Positions 34,692 through 46,956 of a stretch of DNA of 64,000 nucleotides are shown piece by piece (the stretch's first letter is position 1; each line of letters begins with the position of its first letter). The translations under genes were made by a program, and so were the position numbers. This stretch comes from Cocos nucifera. Its lineage: Eukaryota; Streptophyta; Magnoliopsida; Arecales; Arecaceae. Under the pieces are notes generated by a model. It was not told the origin of the DNA. It saw nothing but the letters and a program-made list of their open reading frames with translations, and made no database searches. The DNA is taken from NCBI GenBank assembly GCA_006176705.1, contig QRFJ01006106.1:1-64000 (forward strand), read 5' to 3'.

Positions 34692-36997
34692 GCAATTTGA
34701 ATATGTTCCTGAGTCGATTAAGGCTATGGTGTCTAGCCTAAAGTCTTCTATCAGGAGAGTTATTTCTATGCTCCATGTTTGAATTGTAAGTTGAGAGATG
34801 GCTTCAATGAAAGTAGGAATTTCGATGTCATCTAGTTCTTTGGTTGGTTCTTTTCATTGGATACTTTCCAATTGATTTTTTATTTGATTATTTCTTTTTT
34901 GAATTCATTTATTTTCTTTTGGTGATCTTGGACAACGACTTCCTTCTTTTGTTTAGGTTCAAATCTTTTAAGGATGTTGCCTAAATTATAGGTTTGAACT
35001 TCTTCATTTTCTTTTGTTAAAGAATCTTTTAACTTGTTCAAGTATTGTCTTTGAAGTTCAGGATCTTTTAGTTTGTTTATAAAGTCTAATAACAAATCTT
35101 TTTCCTTTGTTATAACACATATTTTACCTTCTGATAATTCTGAAGTTTGATTTTCAGAGTCAAAAGAGCTTGCATTTGAGTTTAACAAAAGAATTTTGAG
35201 GTTTTGTTTGATTGAATCTAGAAGATTTGATTCGTCTAGTTCAATGTTGTTAATTTTAAACTTCATTTTGTAATCTGAATTGAAGTGTCTTGGTTTGCCA
35301 CATCCATAATAGATGGGGGGTTTTGAGGATTTTTCCTTCTTAGTAAAAGATTTTTTTTTGTTTTGGATGTTTGGGTTTTGTATGATGTTTTGGTGTACTT
35401 AGGTTTTGGTCTATAAGGTTTTTGAGGTTTTTAGGATGGTTTGGGAGGTTTTCCTTGACATTGCTTGCATATTTTGTATTTCTTGTGAGATTTAGTTTGG
35501 GTTTGAATATGAGGAAGACCAAACTACTCACAGAAACCTTCTAATTTTCTTTTGCTTGTTATTTATTTTTTTTTGAGTTGTTATTTGAGTCTTAATTCTG
35601 TGTAATGTTTTAAACCTTCTACATTGTTTGTGCTTATCAGATCTCTGTATGTTAAGTTCTCATATGGGATCCTATCATTATTTTAGTTTCTAAGTTTGGT
35701 TCTGAATTTTTCAGAGAAGACTAATAATAACCCTACTAGGAATTTTTCTTTTCAGAAGGATTGATTGCAATCATCTCTAGTTATGACTTGTTAAAAATAC
35801 ATATTTGTACCATTTGAAATTTTGAAGTTTTTTGTATTTGAGATTTCTTAGGATTTTAGTGGTTTGGTCTCTGAATTTTGAAGGGTCTCCTATGAAGTAT
35901 TTGGTTATTGCAAGGATAAGGGTGAAAACTGCATCCTAGATTTCATTTCCTTGCACATCCCTGATGGGTTGGCTATCAGCGTTTCGCTTGACAACAGTCA
36001 TTATTTGATGATTTTCCTCATCGGTGAGAAGAAAATCCCACCATCTTTTGAGTTGGTTGGTAAAACCTAAGACTAGGGCTGTAGCTATTGCTTGGTCTTG
36101 AGCTCTATCCTTAGTTTTATAGGTGGTTGCTACCATTGTCATTTCGTGAAGTGTATTGAGAATTTTGTATTCTATCTGTTCGCCAATGTTCTATTCATAG
36201 ATGGCCTGGGCAAAATATTGATTTTGTTGCATGGGCTTTCCTTCAAGGCCCATGTCAAGCATGATTGGTCTAGGCCAATATGGGTTTTTAGGTTTAGGTC
36301 CATATGGTCTAGAGGATCCAGTCTAATTTCTAATTTTGTTGATTTGGAGATTTTATTCTAGGTTAGGCTCTTGGTTCTATTCTTCCTATTCTTGGCTAGA
36401 GTCCTACTCAAAGGCTTGGGTTTGGTCATCTTGGGACCTTTGGCTGGAAGTATCACTCCTCTGTTCTAGGATAGCTATAGATTTTCTCCTTTCAGAGGTC
36501 TCAGGAGAAACCAAAACAAAGTGGATTAGTTCCAAGGTTTGAAGTCTTTTGTTGATTTCTCCTAGAAGGTCTTTGTTTTCAAGTTCTTCTTTGTGTTTTT
36601 TAGGGATCTCATAAGGTTTGAATACTAGTGCAGTACTAGAGGATTTGGGTTTCAATTTCTCTATTATTTTTTCCTCTATTCTAACCAATTGATCATATGG
36701 TTTTGAGGCATTGATTTGTCCAATTATATTGTTCAATTATATTTTTGATGTCTCTTCCATTCACTACATCTTGAGGTTCACTTTTGAGTTTTATGAGAGA
36801 GGTTGTGATTTGGTTTTCCCAAATTAGGATTTTGACTTCTTGGAAACAAGAGTGAATTTTTTTGATTACTCTACCTTTTCCATCTTGCCATGAGATTAGG
36901 ATTTTTGGTTTCATCATGTCTATTTGTTTTGGTTTGGTATGCATTTCAAACCATTCAAAGAAACCTATGTGGTCCTGGATTGAATGCATGAAATTAT
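34692..36997 (-). pseudogene. Endogenous caulimovirid: coat region, zinc knuckle, start of protease
   Basis: Read from 36997 downwards, an upstream polyprotein segment (GFFEWFEMH near 36950; KPYEIPKKH near 36600) leads to a coat-protein-like core (ALVLGFTNQLKRWWDFLL near 36040-36090), a lysine-rich linker, and a decayed CCHC knuckle (YYGCGKPRHFNSDYK near 35268-35315, where the first and last Cys are now Tyr). A 128-residue open stretch follows (35266 to 34880), then the protease site D-S-G at 34707-34715, about 15 bp before the solo LTR. Any movement-protein part further upstream is cut away by copia C at 36998. Frames are broken several times. Confidence 0.78.
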
Positions 36998-38001
36998 TGC
37001 TGGAAAGTGTGTCCTAAAGCCAATTATCTAAGTAGTAGATGATTGGAATTAGTATATGAATTATCTAATAAAAATAGTTATTTGGCTGGTTCATTATAGA
37101 AGTTTTATCTTTCTTAAATGAACTCCTAAATTATGATGAAGTCCTTAGAACCACAATCAATACATAAAGAAGAATTTATCATATAGTTCTTAAACTGTTC
37201 ACAATTAAATGATAAGTTATTAACAAGGATGATAACTTATCGAGTGTAGGTCACTGTATGCCATATGTGTTGGTTATCCTCATAACCAAGTGGTGTGGAG
37301 ACACTGGTATGACATTCAAATGAGGTATAGGAGTATATCTATACTGAACGTGATAAATGTAGTACTGTACAGTTAGGAGTCGCAAGCTAAGGCCAATGGA
37401 TATAGGTATTTCTTTGATCTGAGATCACCATGATGACTTGCAAGCAACTCACTGTACCTTGATGTTGGACTGTCTATATTTCTAATAAAGGTTTGAATGA
37501 TTTTTAGGTATAATCAAGTATTTGTGAAGTTGGTGTGTATCTTAATATGAGATTGACCACTCTTGATTAGCTTTAAGAAGAGAATGTCTCGTTGTGTTTT
37601 AATTTAGTGAAACTTAGGTCTGGATAATCCTCATGAGGAGTCACGGGATTTGCAAAATTTTGAGACATAATAGGATGACTTGTATGAGTGATCGATAGTG
37701 CACTCAAAATCATCTTAAGAATTATTGGTCAAAGGAATGAATTATATTATAACCATGGACCAGGGTTCTAAGAATGTTGCTTTGCATACATTCAACCTAT
37801 CTGGATGTCGGAAACCATTGTTAGATTATTACTTGGACTAGTATAGGAATTGGTTCCTATGCTACCAGCTTAGGTTCAAACCTATAGGATCACATACATT
37901 AGAGGTTATAATCTAATCAGATGATTAATCGATGATTGAGAATCATTCTAAGGTCAAATATTCAATGCGATTGATGTTTGATCTAATGCAAGTGTTGCAG
38001 G
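36998..38001 (+). repeat. 5' LTR of copia C, first part
   Basis: It starts TGCTGGAAAGTGTG and matches the C 3' LTR start at 60526 (about 8-9 % different by eye over 165 bp). ATTAT at 36993-36997 would be the target duplication; its partner is outside the window. The LTR is interrupted at 38002 by copia D after GCAGG and resumes at 53851. Confidence 0.9.
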
Positions 38002-40216
38002 TGTTAGATGTGTGCCCTAGAAGTCAGATTGGCTGTCACTTATAATACACTTCTAAGGATAATTTTATATTTTTGAATATAAATTAATAAATAAATTATT
38101 TTTTTATCATAGTGTGTATTTAAAAGTATTTATGATACATCCTTTGAGTTAATGGTAATGATAATTCATATTTTCAAGAGTTGAAAATTTAAGATATGAA
38201 TTTTCATAATTAACTCATAAAATGCTTCCGACCGTAGGATCATCATGAGGATGGTAATCGATCTGGAAGGTTGGTGTACGATCGCTTTCTTAGGATAGAC
38301 GTGTCTTGAGTCTATGCTGTGGAGACACTGGAGCGAGAGTACAGGTACTTATTAGAGAACGAGGACACTAAGCGTGATCACCTCAAGTAGTCATAAGAAA
38401 GTCTACCTTCTCATTAATGACTGACTCGATGCTACAGTGGTGTGTATGATTCTTTGACCTAAGGTGCATCGGTAGTTCACCTTAAGGATATTATAGTTTG
38501 ACTACACCATAACTCGATCTTCTAGCCATTTGAAATTCTGAGGTGTATGTTGGCTATAGCATGTTTATTGTAAGAATTGGATTGCACCAATAAGGGTTCT
38601 TAAGCCCATGACCATAGCAGAGTGAAGATGCTAGAAAGAGTTTCTATTAGGGTTTCATATTGGACTCGAATCGAATGATTAATTCATACGACGAACATTG
38701 GGTTTGACGAGTTCACCTTAACCCTAATCCTGTCGAGGCTTAAGATAGAAGAACCCAATCACACAGGTAACTGCACTGAGAGGTTCGCTTTCAATTTTGA
38801 TGGATTGCCACCATATACTGCTAGGTGTCACTAGTGAACTTTGGGAGCAATTAGAATGATTTTGATGATCAATCATTCTAATTGTATGAATCAGAAAAGT
38901 TCTGGTTCATCGAAAGGTATTTCGATGATGTCGATGATGGAGATCACGACATATCTCATTGCCATATAGAATTGAATCTAATTAGGTCACACAAATAAGA
39001 GTTTGGGTCTAGATGTCATTAATTGAGCTAATCCAGTTCGATTGATTTGGATTAGATCCAATCAGGTTCAAGGTAATCGTGCTAGCACATGATTGAGCTT
39101 GACTTTCTCCTTCTAAAATCTTTCTAATTCATCGCAACCAAGTTAAATTTGATTTGACTCATTCTTATATTTTGAATAGGTTTATTTTCATCTGACTGGA
39201 ATAAGTCCAGATCAAATTAATTGTAGAAATTAAATCCATTCATAGTCAAATTGGACTAGAGTCAAAAGTTGACCTATTTGAGAGAATTGAGGATCATCTG
39301 ATCAGATGCTTTTAGAAATTTCTATAGAAATTATTTTGATTTAATTTTTGGATATATGATAGAGCATGAATTGTATATTAGGTGTTCTAAAATTTTGAGA
39401 TTTTTTGAGGTGTCTAGACTAAATTATGATAGAATTTGATTTAGATAAAATTCTTGAGGGAAGAGTCCTAGGCATAGTGTACTCTTCCTTATCTACTCAT
39501 GCCACCACCTTTCAGATTGATTTTTGGCATCAAAATCAGATGGAAACTAGGGAATTTCATGGAAATCAAGTCCAAGAGTCCCAATGGTCAAAAAAATGAG
39601 GATTTTAGTCGAAGAGGGACCCTAACTTGGAACTATACTTTTGTATAAGAACCCTTGCACCAAGGCTCTTCATGAAGAAATATTTTTCGTACCCAAAGGC
39701 TACCATTCCAAATATCCCATGCCCCCTCTATCCTCTCTATCTCCCTCTCTTATATATGCCTAAAAGGTTAGGCACAAATCTAAGAAGAAGATCTAATCAA
39801 ATTTGTGATGGATTCAGCATCTACGCGATGGTACTCGTGAGACAGACATGCTGCCTTCAGAAATTTTTTTGAAGAACTTACAGATCAGATTCAGATCTAA
39901 TCTTTAAAGAAAAGATTTGTGAGAAGATGATGTCCTGATCCTTCTTGAGTGGATACCGGTAGAGGCCAAGCGCATGCGTGGCTCCTTCTAGAACCTCAAG
40001 AAACATTAGGATCATCACAGGATAATTAGATTACTCAAATAAGGTATGATATTAAATCTAATTTAATTTTTGTTTTAATTTTTAATATTAGATAACTATA
40101 ATCAGATCTAAGAGTTCTTAGATCATATTAGATTATTTAAAATTTTTTTAAAAAATTCATCTTAGATCTGATCAAATCTGCACGATCCTACGGCGGAAAA
40201 TAGAATTTTTCCTTCA
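38002..40216 (+). repeat. 5' LTR of copia D
   Basis: 2215 bp. It carries the long hairpin at 38146-38216 and the TAGAGGCC block at about 39949-39986. Against the 3' LTR it lacks about 55 bp near 38590 (present at about 52157-52215). Confidence 0.93.
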
Positions 40217-42090
40217 ACTAGTATCTGAGCCAGGTTGGCAGTTCTTTAGATCTGTCTTAGATCTAATTTTATTTTTGATTATGATTTGATATTAAAAGAT
40301 TTTAGATATCACATCAGATATAATTATATCTAAAATTAAAAAATTAAAAAAATTAAATATTTTAGATCTAATATGTATAAGATACATGACTAGACTAGGT
40401 ATAGAATAGTTCTATATGTAGTCTAGTATGATCATGTATTTATTTTGATTAAATATAATTTTAGATCTATTTAATTTCTATTTTTGTGATGTTATAATTA
40501 TTATAATCAGATGTAAAAATTAAAAATATTTTTTTTAATTTTTGATTTATTCATATGAGATATGAAAGATGCATACTTAGACTAGTCATAGAATATTTCT
40601 ATAGGATGTCTAGAATAGTTTTATATTTGATATGATCAAATTTAAAATTTTATTTTTTAGATTTAATATATAATATTTTAGATCTAAAAGTATGCATATT
40701 GATGATACATGAGATGTATGCAAGACATGTATTAGTTAGATCTTTTTATATGTGATATATGATCTAACTAGATTTGTAGTAAAAAATTATATTTCTGATT
40801 AAGGAGTTCCCCATGGCCGTTCAGTCATAAGAACAAAGTAGGATTTAAAGGCCCTCTCCTTCCATTTGATGGGATGTTTTGATGGCATATAGGGTGCTGT
40901 GCATTCTTCCTTAATCAGAAATCAGAACTTATTTTTCTGCAAAATTCTAGATCTTAAAATCCTAAAATTTTTATTATATATTTTATTCATTAATCCAAAA
41001 CATAATTAAGAATTAAGATTATAAAATTAATTAGATCTAAAAATTATGAATTTTTAGATCTAAGATATATTCATAAAATTGGATTCAGACTTGGATAGCT
41101 CAATTAGGTCTAGCAGTTGATCAAACCAAAATAAGAGTTATTTAGGTGGGATCAAAAAAAACTTGATTTGACCAACCTAATAGGATTAAGTCTGGGTCAA
41201 GGTCGAATCACATTGAGAAGTGACTCAATCAAGTCAAGACCTAATTTGGCTTCGCGGTTCAAGCTTGGATTGTAGGCTAATCCAATTAGTTCTAATTTGA
41301 TAATTTGGTATCTAAGGTAAGTCTGGCAGATATGACCGACTGATTTTTAATTGGGAGCCACTCGATCTGAATGCATTCTTATCGAGTTAATGGCATATCC
41401 CTTCCATCGGTCTCACTTATCTGGCTATTTATGTCGATCTAGTTCTGATTTGAGGTGGCTAATAATTCGAGCCAACCCATGTCACTTGGTTAGTCATAAT
41501 TGTTATAACTAAGTCAAGTCAAGTTTAAAGAGACCTAAATTAAATCTTCTTAAGAAAATATTAAGTCTAAGATCTTCCACCATTGTAGATGTACGGGACC
41601 TTCTTGGGGTTGATTGTTCTCGACTGGATACAGTGGTTAAGTTGCATCGAAAAGATGTAACCATGTCTATTAGGCATTGGATGCTATGGGTTGGAAGATG
41701 GACTGGGCTCAATATTTTGGATACGATGAGGGATCCAATCAATAATTCAATCTATGCAAATGGTAGATCAGACTTAACTATGGAGTAGATCAATATTTTA
41801 GACACTATGAGATTCATGAATTAGAGATCAGATTAGGATGTACCATGATTAAAAAATCATTGGATAAGAGTTGTCCACTCATCGGTTGATCCATCACCAA
41901 TAACTGTTAGGTGAGGTGGTGAGTCAGTTGGTAGGCCACACCACCTACTAAAAATCAATAATCATGAAGATTTTTGCATCTCTACCAACGGAGTGTAAGG
42001 ATCTGAGTAAATAGTGGGAGCCTAATTTGTTTAAAAATAAAATTCCTAAACAAATAGGTTAAGATTAATTATAAAATCTAATTAGAAACT
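40217..42090 (+). other. Primer-binding site and leader of copia D
   Basis: ACTAGTATCTGAGCCAGG at 40217-40234 is a mutated initiator tRNA-Met site. The leader has no coding signal. It contains a perfect 15 bp inverted repeat (ATTTCTGATTAAGGA at 40791-40805 and its complement at 40908-40922) around a 102 bp loop, and a segment near 41350-41415 (TTTTTAATTG; CTCACTTATCTGGC) shared with leaders A, B and C. Confidence 0.82.
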
Positions 42091-43040
42091 TTGACTTTCT
42101 ACAAAAAAATATCTGCATCCAACCCACTAGTCCGTATCCTAGACACCCATAGACTAACTGGACCCAACTATAAGAATTGGCTTCGAAACTTCAAAATTAT
42201 TTTAGGTTCTGAGAAGTTGACTCATGTGTTGGAACAAGATCCTTCCACCTTACCAACCCATCCATCTGTTGATCAAAGAGCATCTCTCGAGAAGTGGACG
42301 GATGGAGATAACAAAGTCAGATATTACATATTAGGCTCGATGTCTGATGAGCTCCAGCACCGACATAAAGAGATTATGATTAGCCACCAAATGTTGACTC
42401 ACCTGTAAGTGTTGTTTGGTGGACAGAGTCACACAGTCAGATATCAAGTCATAAAAAGACTATTTAAGGCTCAAATGCATGATGGGCAGTCGGTCCAAGA
42501 TCATTGTCTGATGATGATCAAGGACTTAGAAGAGCTTGAGAAGCTTGATGTCAAGTAAGATCAGGATCTATAGACTGACATAATTTTGCAGTTCTTGACT
42601 GATGCGTATGGGTAGTTTATTATAAACTACCATATGCATAAACTTCAGAATACCTTGGCTGAGCTTATAAATATGTTGGTTACTGCTGAGCTTTCTATGA
42701 AAGGTTCTAAAGGCTCAGTACTTGCTGTGGAGCGGACTTTTTTCAAGAGAAAATCTTTTGGAAAGAAGAAGAAGTCCATGAAGAAGTAGAAGGTGGATGG
42801 TGGGAAGAAGAAGAAGGCAAAGCTGAAGAAGAAGGCTGTTGACAAAGAAAAATATTTCCATTGCAACACTAATGGCCATTGGAAGCGAAACTGTTCTTTT
42901 TACCTGGCCAACTTGAAGAACAAGGAGGCAAGTCCTTCTGGAGGTATGCTCATTATAGAATCTAATCTTACATTTTCTTCTGCATCTAGTTGGGTGCTTG
43001 ACTCTGGTTCTAGTGCTCTCTTGTGCACTTCTATGTAGGA
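42091..43040 (+). pseudogene. gag: Copia D gag and protease start
   Basis: The frame from the ATG at 42091 has LTGPNYKNWLRNFKIILGS near its N-terminus, typical of copia gag, a stop at about 42406 and others in the middle, and a lysine-rich stretch. The zinc knuckle at 42853-42894 reads YFHCNTNGHWKRNC, so the first Cys is lost. The protease motif WVLDSGSS keeps an intact D-S-G at 43000-43008, unlike copies A and B. The whole stretch stays in one frame. Confidence 0.87.
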
Positions 43041-43684
43041 TCTTAAGGAAAGCAGGAGGCTGAGGGATGGTGAGATGATCTTATGCATCGAGAGTGGAGC
43101 AATAGTTGCTACTATGATCATGGGAACCTACTCTCTAGGATTACCATCAAGATTAGACTTAGTACTTATGAACTATTTTTACATGCCTGTAGTAAGCAAG
43201 AATTTGATTTTTATTTCATGTTTAGCATAGGAAGGCTATATAATTAGTTTCCTTAAGGACCATTGTAATATTCTTTATAAAAGAAATAAAATTGAAAGTG
43301 GTTTCCTTATAAATGGTCTCTATCAGTTAAATATTGACATTTCTATTTTTAATATCGAGCAAAATGTGAATGCCATAGGATCAAAGTGATCTAGGGATAA
43401 TCTAAACAATAGGAATCTTTGGAACCTTTAGCTAGGTTATATAGTTGAAGATAGGATTAACGAATTGGAGAAATGTGGACTGTTGAGTCCATTGACTTTT
43501 GAGTCATATTCAATTTGTGAATCATGCCTTCATGGCAAAATGACCAATCCTTCTTTTGTGGGACATGGAGAAAGGGCCACAGACCTACTTGCCCTAATAC
43601 ATACTAATATACGTGGCAAATTTGATGTGCCATCCAGGAATAATTTCATCTACTTCATCATTTTTACCGATGATTTATCTTAGT
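43041..43684 (+). pseudogene. pol: Copia D pol, part before the nested chromovirus
   Basis: The frame continues past a TAG near 43038 through the rest of protease and a decayed GAG-pre-integrase (CESCLHGKMT near 43520) into the integrase core (YFIIFTDDLS at about 43653-43680). It stops where element G is inserted, within the codons for the S-R-Y-G segment. The remainder resumes at 49189. Confidence 0.87.
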
Positions 43685-43689
43685 ACAAG

Positions 43690-45042
43690 TGGTGCAGACA
43701 CCACTGCCATCAAAAGTCGACAACATAATTTAATTTTAATTTGGATTGAAGAAGGCATATCAGAATAACTCTACTTTAGTTATTTTGTTCTAGTCCTTTT
43801 GATTTAATCAATTAGTTCTTTTGATGCATTTAGTTTTGGGTCCATAGGATCATACTTGGGTTTATTTTGGATTGAGCCTTATTTGGAAAGAGACCATCAT
43901 AAAGAAGCAAGCTTGGTCCACGTCATCTTTGGAGCCACCATCCTCTATATGCCTAGGAAGGAAATACACACGCCAGCATATGCCATGCCCAAGGATCCTC
44001 ATGCCAAGTTGTGCTAGGCATCAAGTGCCCACATGGAGTTCCTTTTCTTTCCTAGGATTTCTTAAGAGTTCTTGATTTCTTACTTATTTTGTTAAAAGGC
44101 TGATTTCTTTCCTATGGTTCCACAAAAGATAGATATGATATATTATTGTATTTGGAAACCATACATAATGTTTTACTTTTTTGTTGGGAGGATTGATTTT
44201 TTTCTTATAAAGGAAATAGGATTCCTAAACAAATAGGATCCCTAGGATCCTATATAAACCCATGTATCTTTCATGAATGAGATAATGAATGAATGAATGA
44301 ATCACTTTACAATTCCCACAAACACTTGTGTTGATCACTCCGAGAGGGAGAGGGTGTGAGATCCAAAATCGCCCCACAAGGGGAGGATGTGAGGCCCATC
44401 TTTTTCTATCTCTTTAACCTTCATTTTCTTGAGATTCATTATTCCTACGACCTCGATTCATCTTCACCATCTATCTACATAAGCCTATTCCACCAAAAGA
44501 AGATCTGTCTCCTTCAAGATTTTCATCTATCATGCAGAGAGAGAAAGAGTGATCTATTATTCTACAGATCAAACGTTGATAAGGACCTTCGTTCCTTCTC
44601 AAGTGATCTTTGATTTTTACTTATTCTTTTTAGATCCGATGTTGGTAAAGACCAAGTTCTTTATTGATAGATCTGCTTGGTTAAAAGATTAAGAGCCCTA
44701 ATTAGGGTAGTTTCTTAACTACCACGATCCAGATTCTTCTTATCTTTTTTTTGTATTTTCTTGCTGGCTTAATTTCTTGCTATCCTTCATTCCATTTATA
44801 TTTTTCTTTTTGCAATTATTCATGAGCATGTTTAATTTCTACTATCTGTCTATTTACTTTATTATTGCTAGTTATTTACTGACCTCTAAAATGGCATTCA
44901 TCAGCTTCATTTTGATTGATCGTGCTTTGGTCCTGTGTCAATCAGTCACGCCTTCTGAGCAGACGGTCGGACGTGATTTGATGTTGATGAACGGAAGAAA
45001 GCTTGATCTTTTCTCTCTTTTTTTTTAGGCTGTTCCGCATCA
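43690..45042 (+). repeat. 5' LTR of chromovirus G
   Basis: A TATATAAA box at 44251-44258 follows CCTAGGATCC, and a short GAAT repeat (GAATGAATGAATGAAT) lies near 44285. Small open frames inside are not genes. Confidence 0.92.
44251..44258 (+). promoter_or_regulatory. TATA box of chromovirus G 5' LTR
   Basis: TATATAAA is kept in the 3' LTR at 48370-48377 with the same CCTAGGATCC context. Confidence 0.65.
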
Positions 45043-45060
45043 ATTTGGTATCAGAGTCGG
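45043..45060 (+). promoter_or_regulatory. Primer-binding site of chromovirus G
   Basis: ATTTGGTATCAGAGTCGG directly follows the LTR and resembles the initiator tRNA-Met site TGGTATCAGAGC. Confidence 0.85.
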
Positions 45061-45252
45061 ATTGGTTAGGGCTTTATTTTAAATTTCATAATTTCAAATT
45101 TTTACAAGTTAAATTTTTATAATTTAAATTTCATAATTTACTTTTCAGTATTTTTTTCTTTCTTATTGCATCTTATTCCTACATCCTAGACTTGCATGAC
45201 CACTAGATTAAGGATCCTATACTAACATCCTACTTTTCCACCCAGTACCAAC

Positions 45253-46380
45253 ATGGATCCCAATACAGCAGTCATCATTAATATCCTGACTGAGAAGTTT
45301 GATGACATGAAAGATTTTATGAAAACCATGAGTGAAAGAATAACAGTACTAGAAGAAGCTAGGCAAAGATATTCTGAACCTGAGTCTCCCCAACTACCTA
45401 TAGGATAGAGAAGAAGGAACCTCGACCTAGATTGACCTATAGTAGCATGCCCCCATCATAACCAGTTCGACCAGGATGAGCATGTCCTTAGAAATGTGAA
45501 GATCAAAGCCTGAAGTTTTGATGGTTGTCTAAATTTGAGAGAGTACCTAGATTGAAAATTAGGCATGGACCACTATTTTGGATGGTACAAAATGTCTGAA
45601 GCAAAGAGAGTTAGGTTTGCTAGGATGAAGTTGGTTAGAAAAGTCCGACTTTATTGGAAAAATGTTGAACATCTTCTCAACCAGAGAAGACAATATCCGA
45701 TGGAAATTTGGGATGAAATGAAGGAGAAACTTTGAGAAAAATACCTCCCCAACTCCTACCAACAAAGATTTTTAGATTAGCGGCAGAGACTTACTCAAGA
45801 AAATAGATCAATCATAAAGTACATCATGAGATTTGATGAGTACCGCATGAGTTGTGGAGTAACCAAAGATAGGGTTGTTATCTTGTCTAGATTTAAAGTT
45901 AGATTATGAGTAAATATCCATCATGAGCTCTTTTTGCGAGAGGTAACCACGTTAGAACAAGCTTATCAACTTGCCCTAGACTTTGAGAGATTTTTTAGGT
46001 ATTTGACCATTCGTCGTCTTGAACCTAGCCGAGTAACCCCTTCTAGATCGAGACCCAATACTACCTAGACTCCTAGTAATGGACCTCCACCTACAAATCC
46101 TATTATGAGAAAAGAAGATAAAGAAAAAAGAGTTGCAGGAGAGTTATCTAAAGAAAGTAGTTCTCGATCCTACTGCTTCAACTGCCATGGTTATGGTCAT
46201 TTTGCTACACAATATCCCAACTGATCATTATTTATGGTAGAATTAGAAGAGAAAACTCTAGAAAATATTAAGAAAGTTTATGAAGCTGATCTAGACTTAG
46301 TCGAGCAGTTTGAGAGTACTGAGGAAATTCTAAGTTTTGTTGCATCAGAGTCAGATCTTAGGCTTGGAGTCATTAGGTGT
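45253..46380 (+). pseudogene. gag: Chromovirus G gag
   Basis: The ATG at 45253 (MDPNTAV) opens a frame with stops but a recognisable retrotransposon gag middle (WKNVEHLLNQRR; MRFDEYRMSCGV) and a zinc knuckle at 46174-46215 (CFNCHGYGHFATQY, where the last Cys has become Tyr). Gag and protease share one frame. The leader between primer site and ATG is about 190 bp. Confidence 0.85.
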
Positions 46381-46956
46381 GTTCTAGCATAGACTAAGAA
46401 GAGTGAAGACTGGCGTAGGACCTCTATTTTTCATATCTTTATAAAATTTAGCGATAAAATTTATAAGATGATCATTGATAGCGGTAGCTATATCAACGCC
46501 ATCTTCATCGACACGGTTAAGCAATTAGGATTAGCTTCTGTAGATCATCCCAGCCCATACCGTGTGTCTTGGATAGATTCCTCCTCTATTTTCATCAAAC
46601 TTAGATGTCTTGTTTCCATCAGCTCCATTCTTCTTAGGATCATGTTTGGTGTGATGTCTTATCCATGAAAGTCAGAAGTATCATATTAGGTTGGCCTTGG
46701 CTATTTCATAATGATGTTATGATTTATGGCCGAACCAACTCCTATATGTTCACTCATAAGGGTAAGAAGATCACTATCAATCCTTCCCCATCTAAGGCTA
46801 CCAATAGAAAGATAGGCGATGAACCAAAAAAAAATATAAAAAAGAAAAGCCTCCATCTGATAGGTGCTAAGAAATTAGAGATGACCGTGAGTAAAGGATC
46901 CCCAGTTTAGATGCTTGCTGCGAGAGAAGTTCGTGAGGATCCTAAGATAGATTGTC
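46381..46956 (+). pseudogene. pol: Chromovirus G aspartic protease
   Basis: MIIDSGSYINAIF at 46468 shows an intact D-S-G catalytic motif. ILGWPWL, in another frame near 46680, matches the downstream flap and hydrophobic region of gypsy proteases, so a frameshift lies near 46668. RT and RNase H, which should follow, are missing. Confidence 0.82.

Noticed and set aside
36993..36997. ATTAT left of copia C as proof of the same target as copia B
   Set aside because: ATTAT is common in AT-rich DNA and the right-hand partner of C lies outside the window; the identity with B's duplication is probably chance.
44356..45028. ORFs in chromovirus G LTRs (85 residues at 44356 and again at 48475)
   Set aside because: The repetition only reflects the two LTRs; the region includes the likely transcript start and has no known domain.
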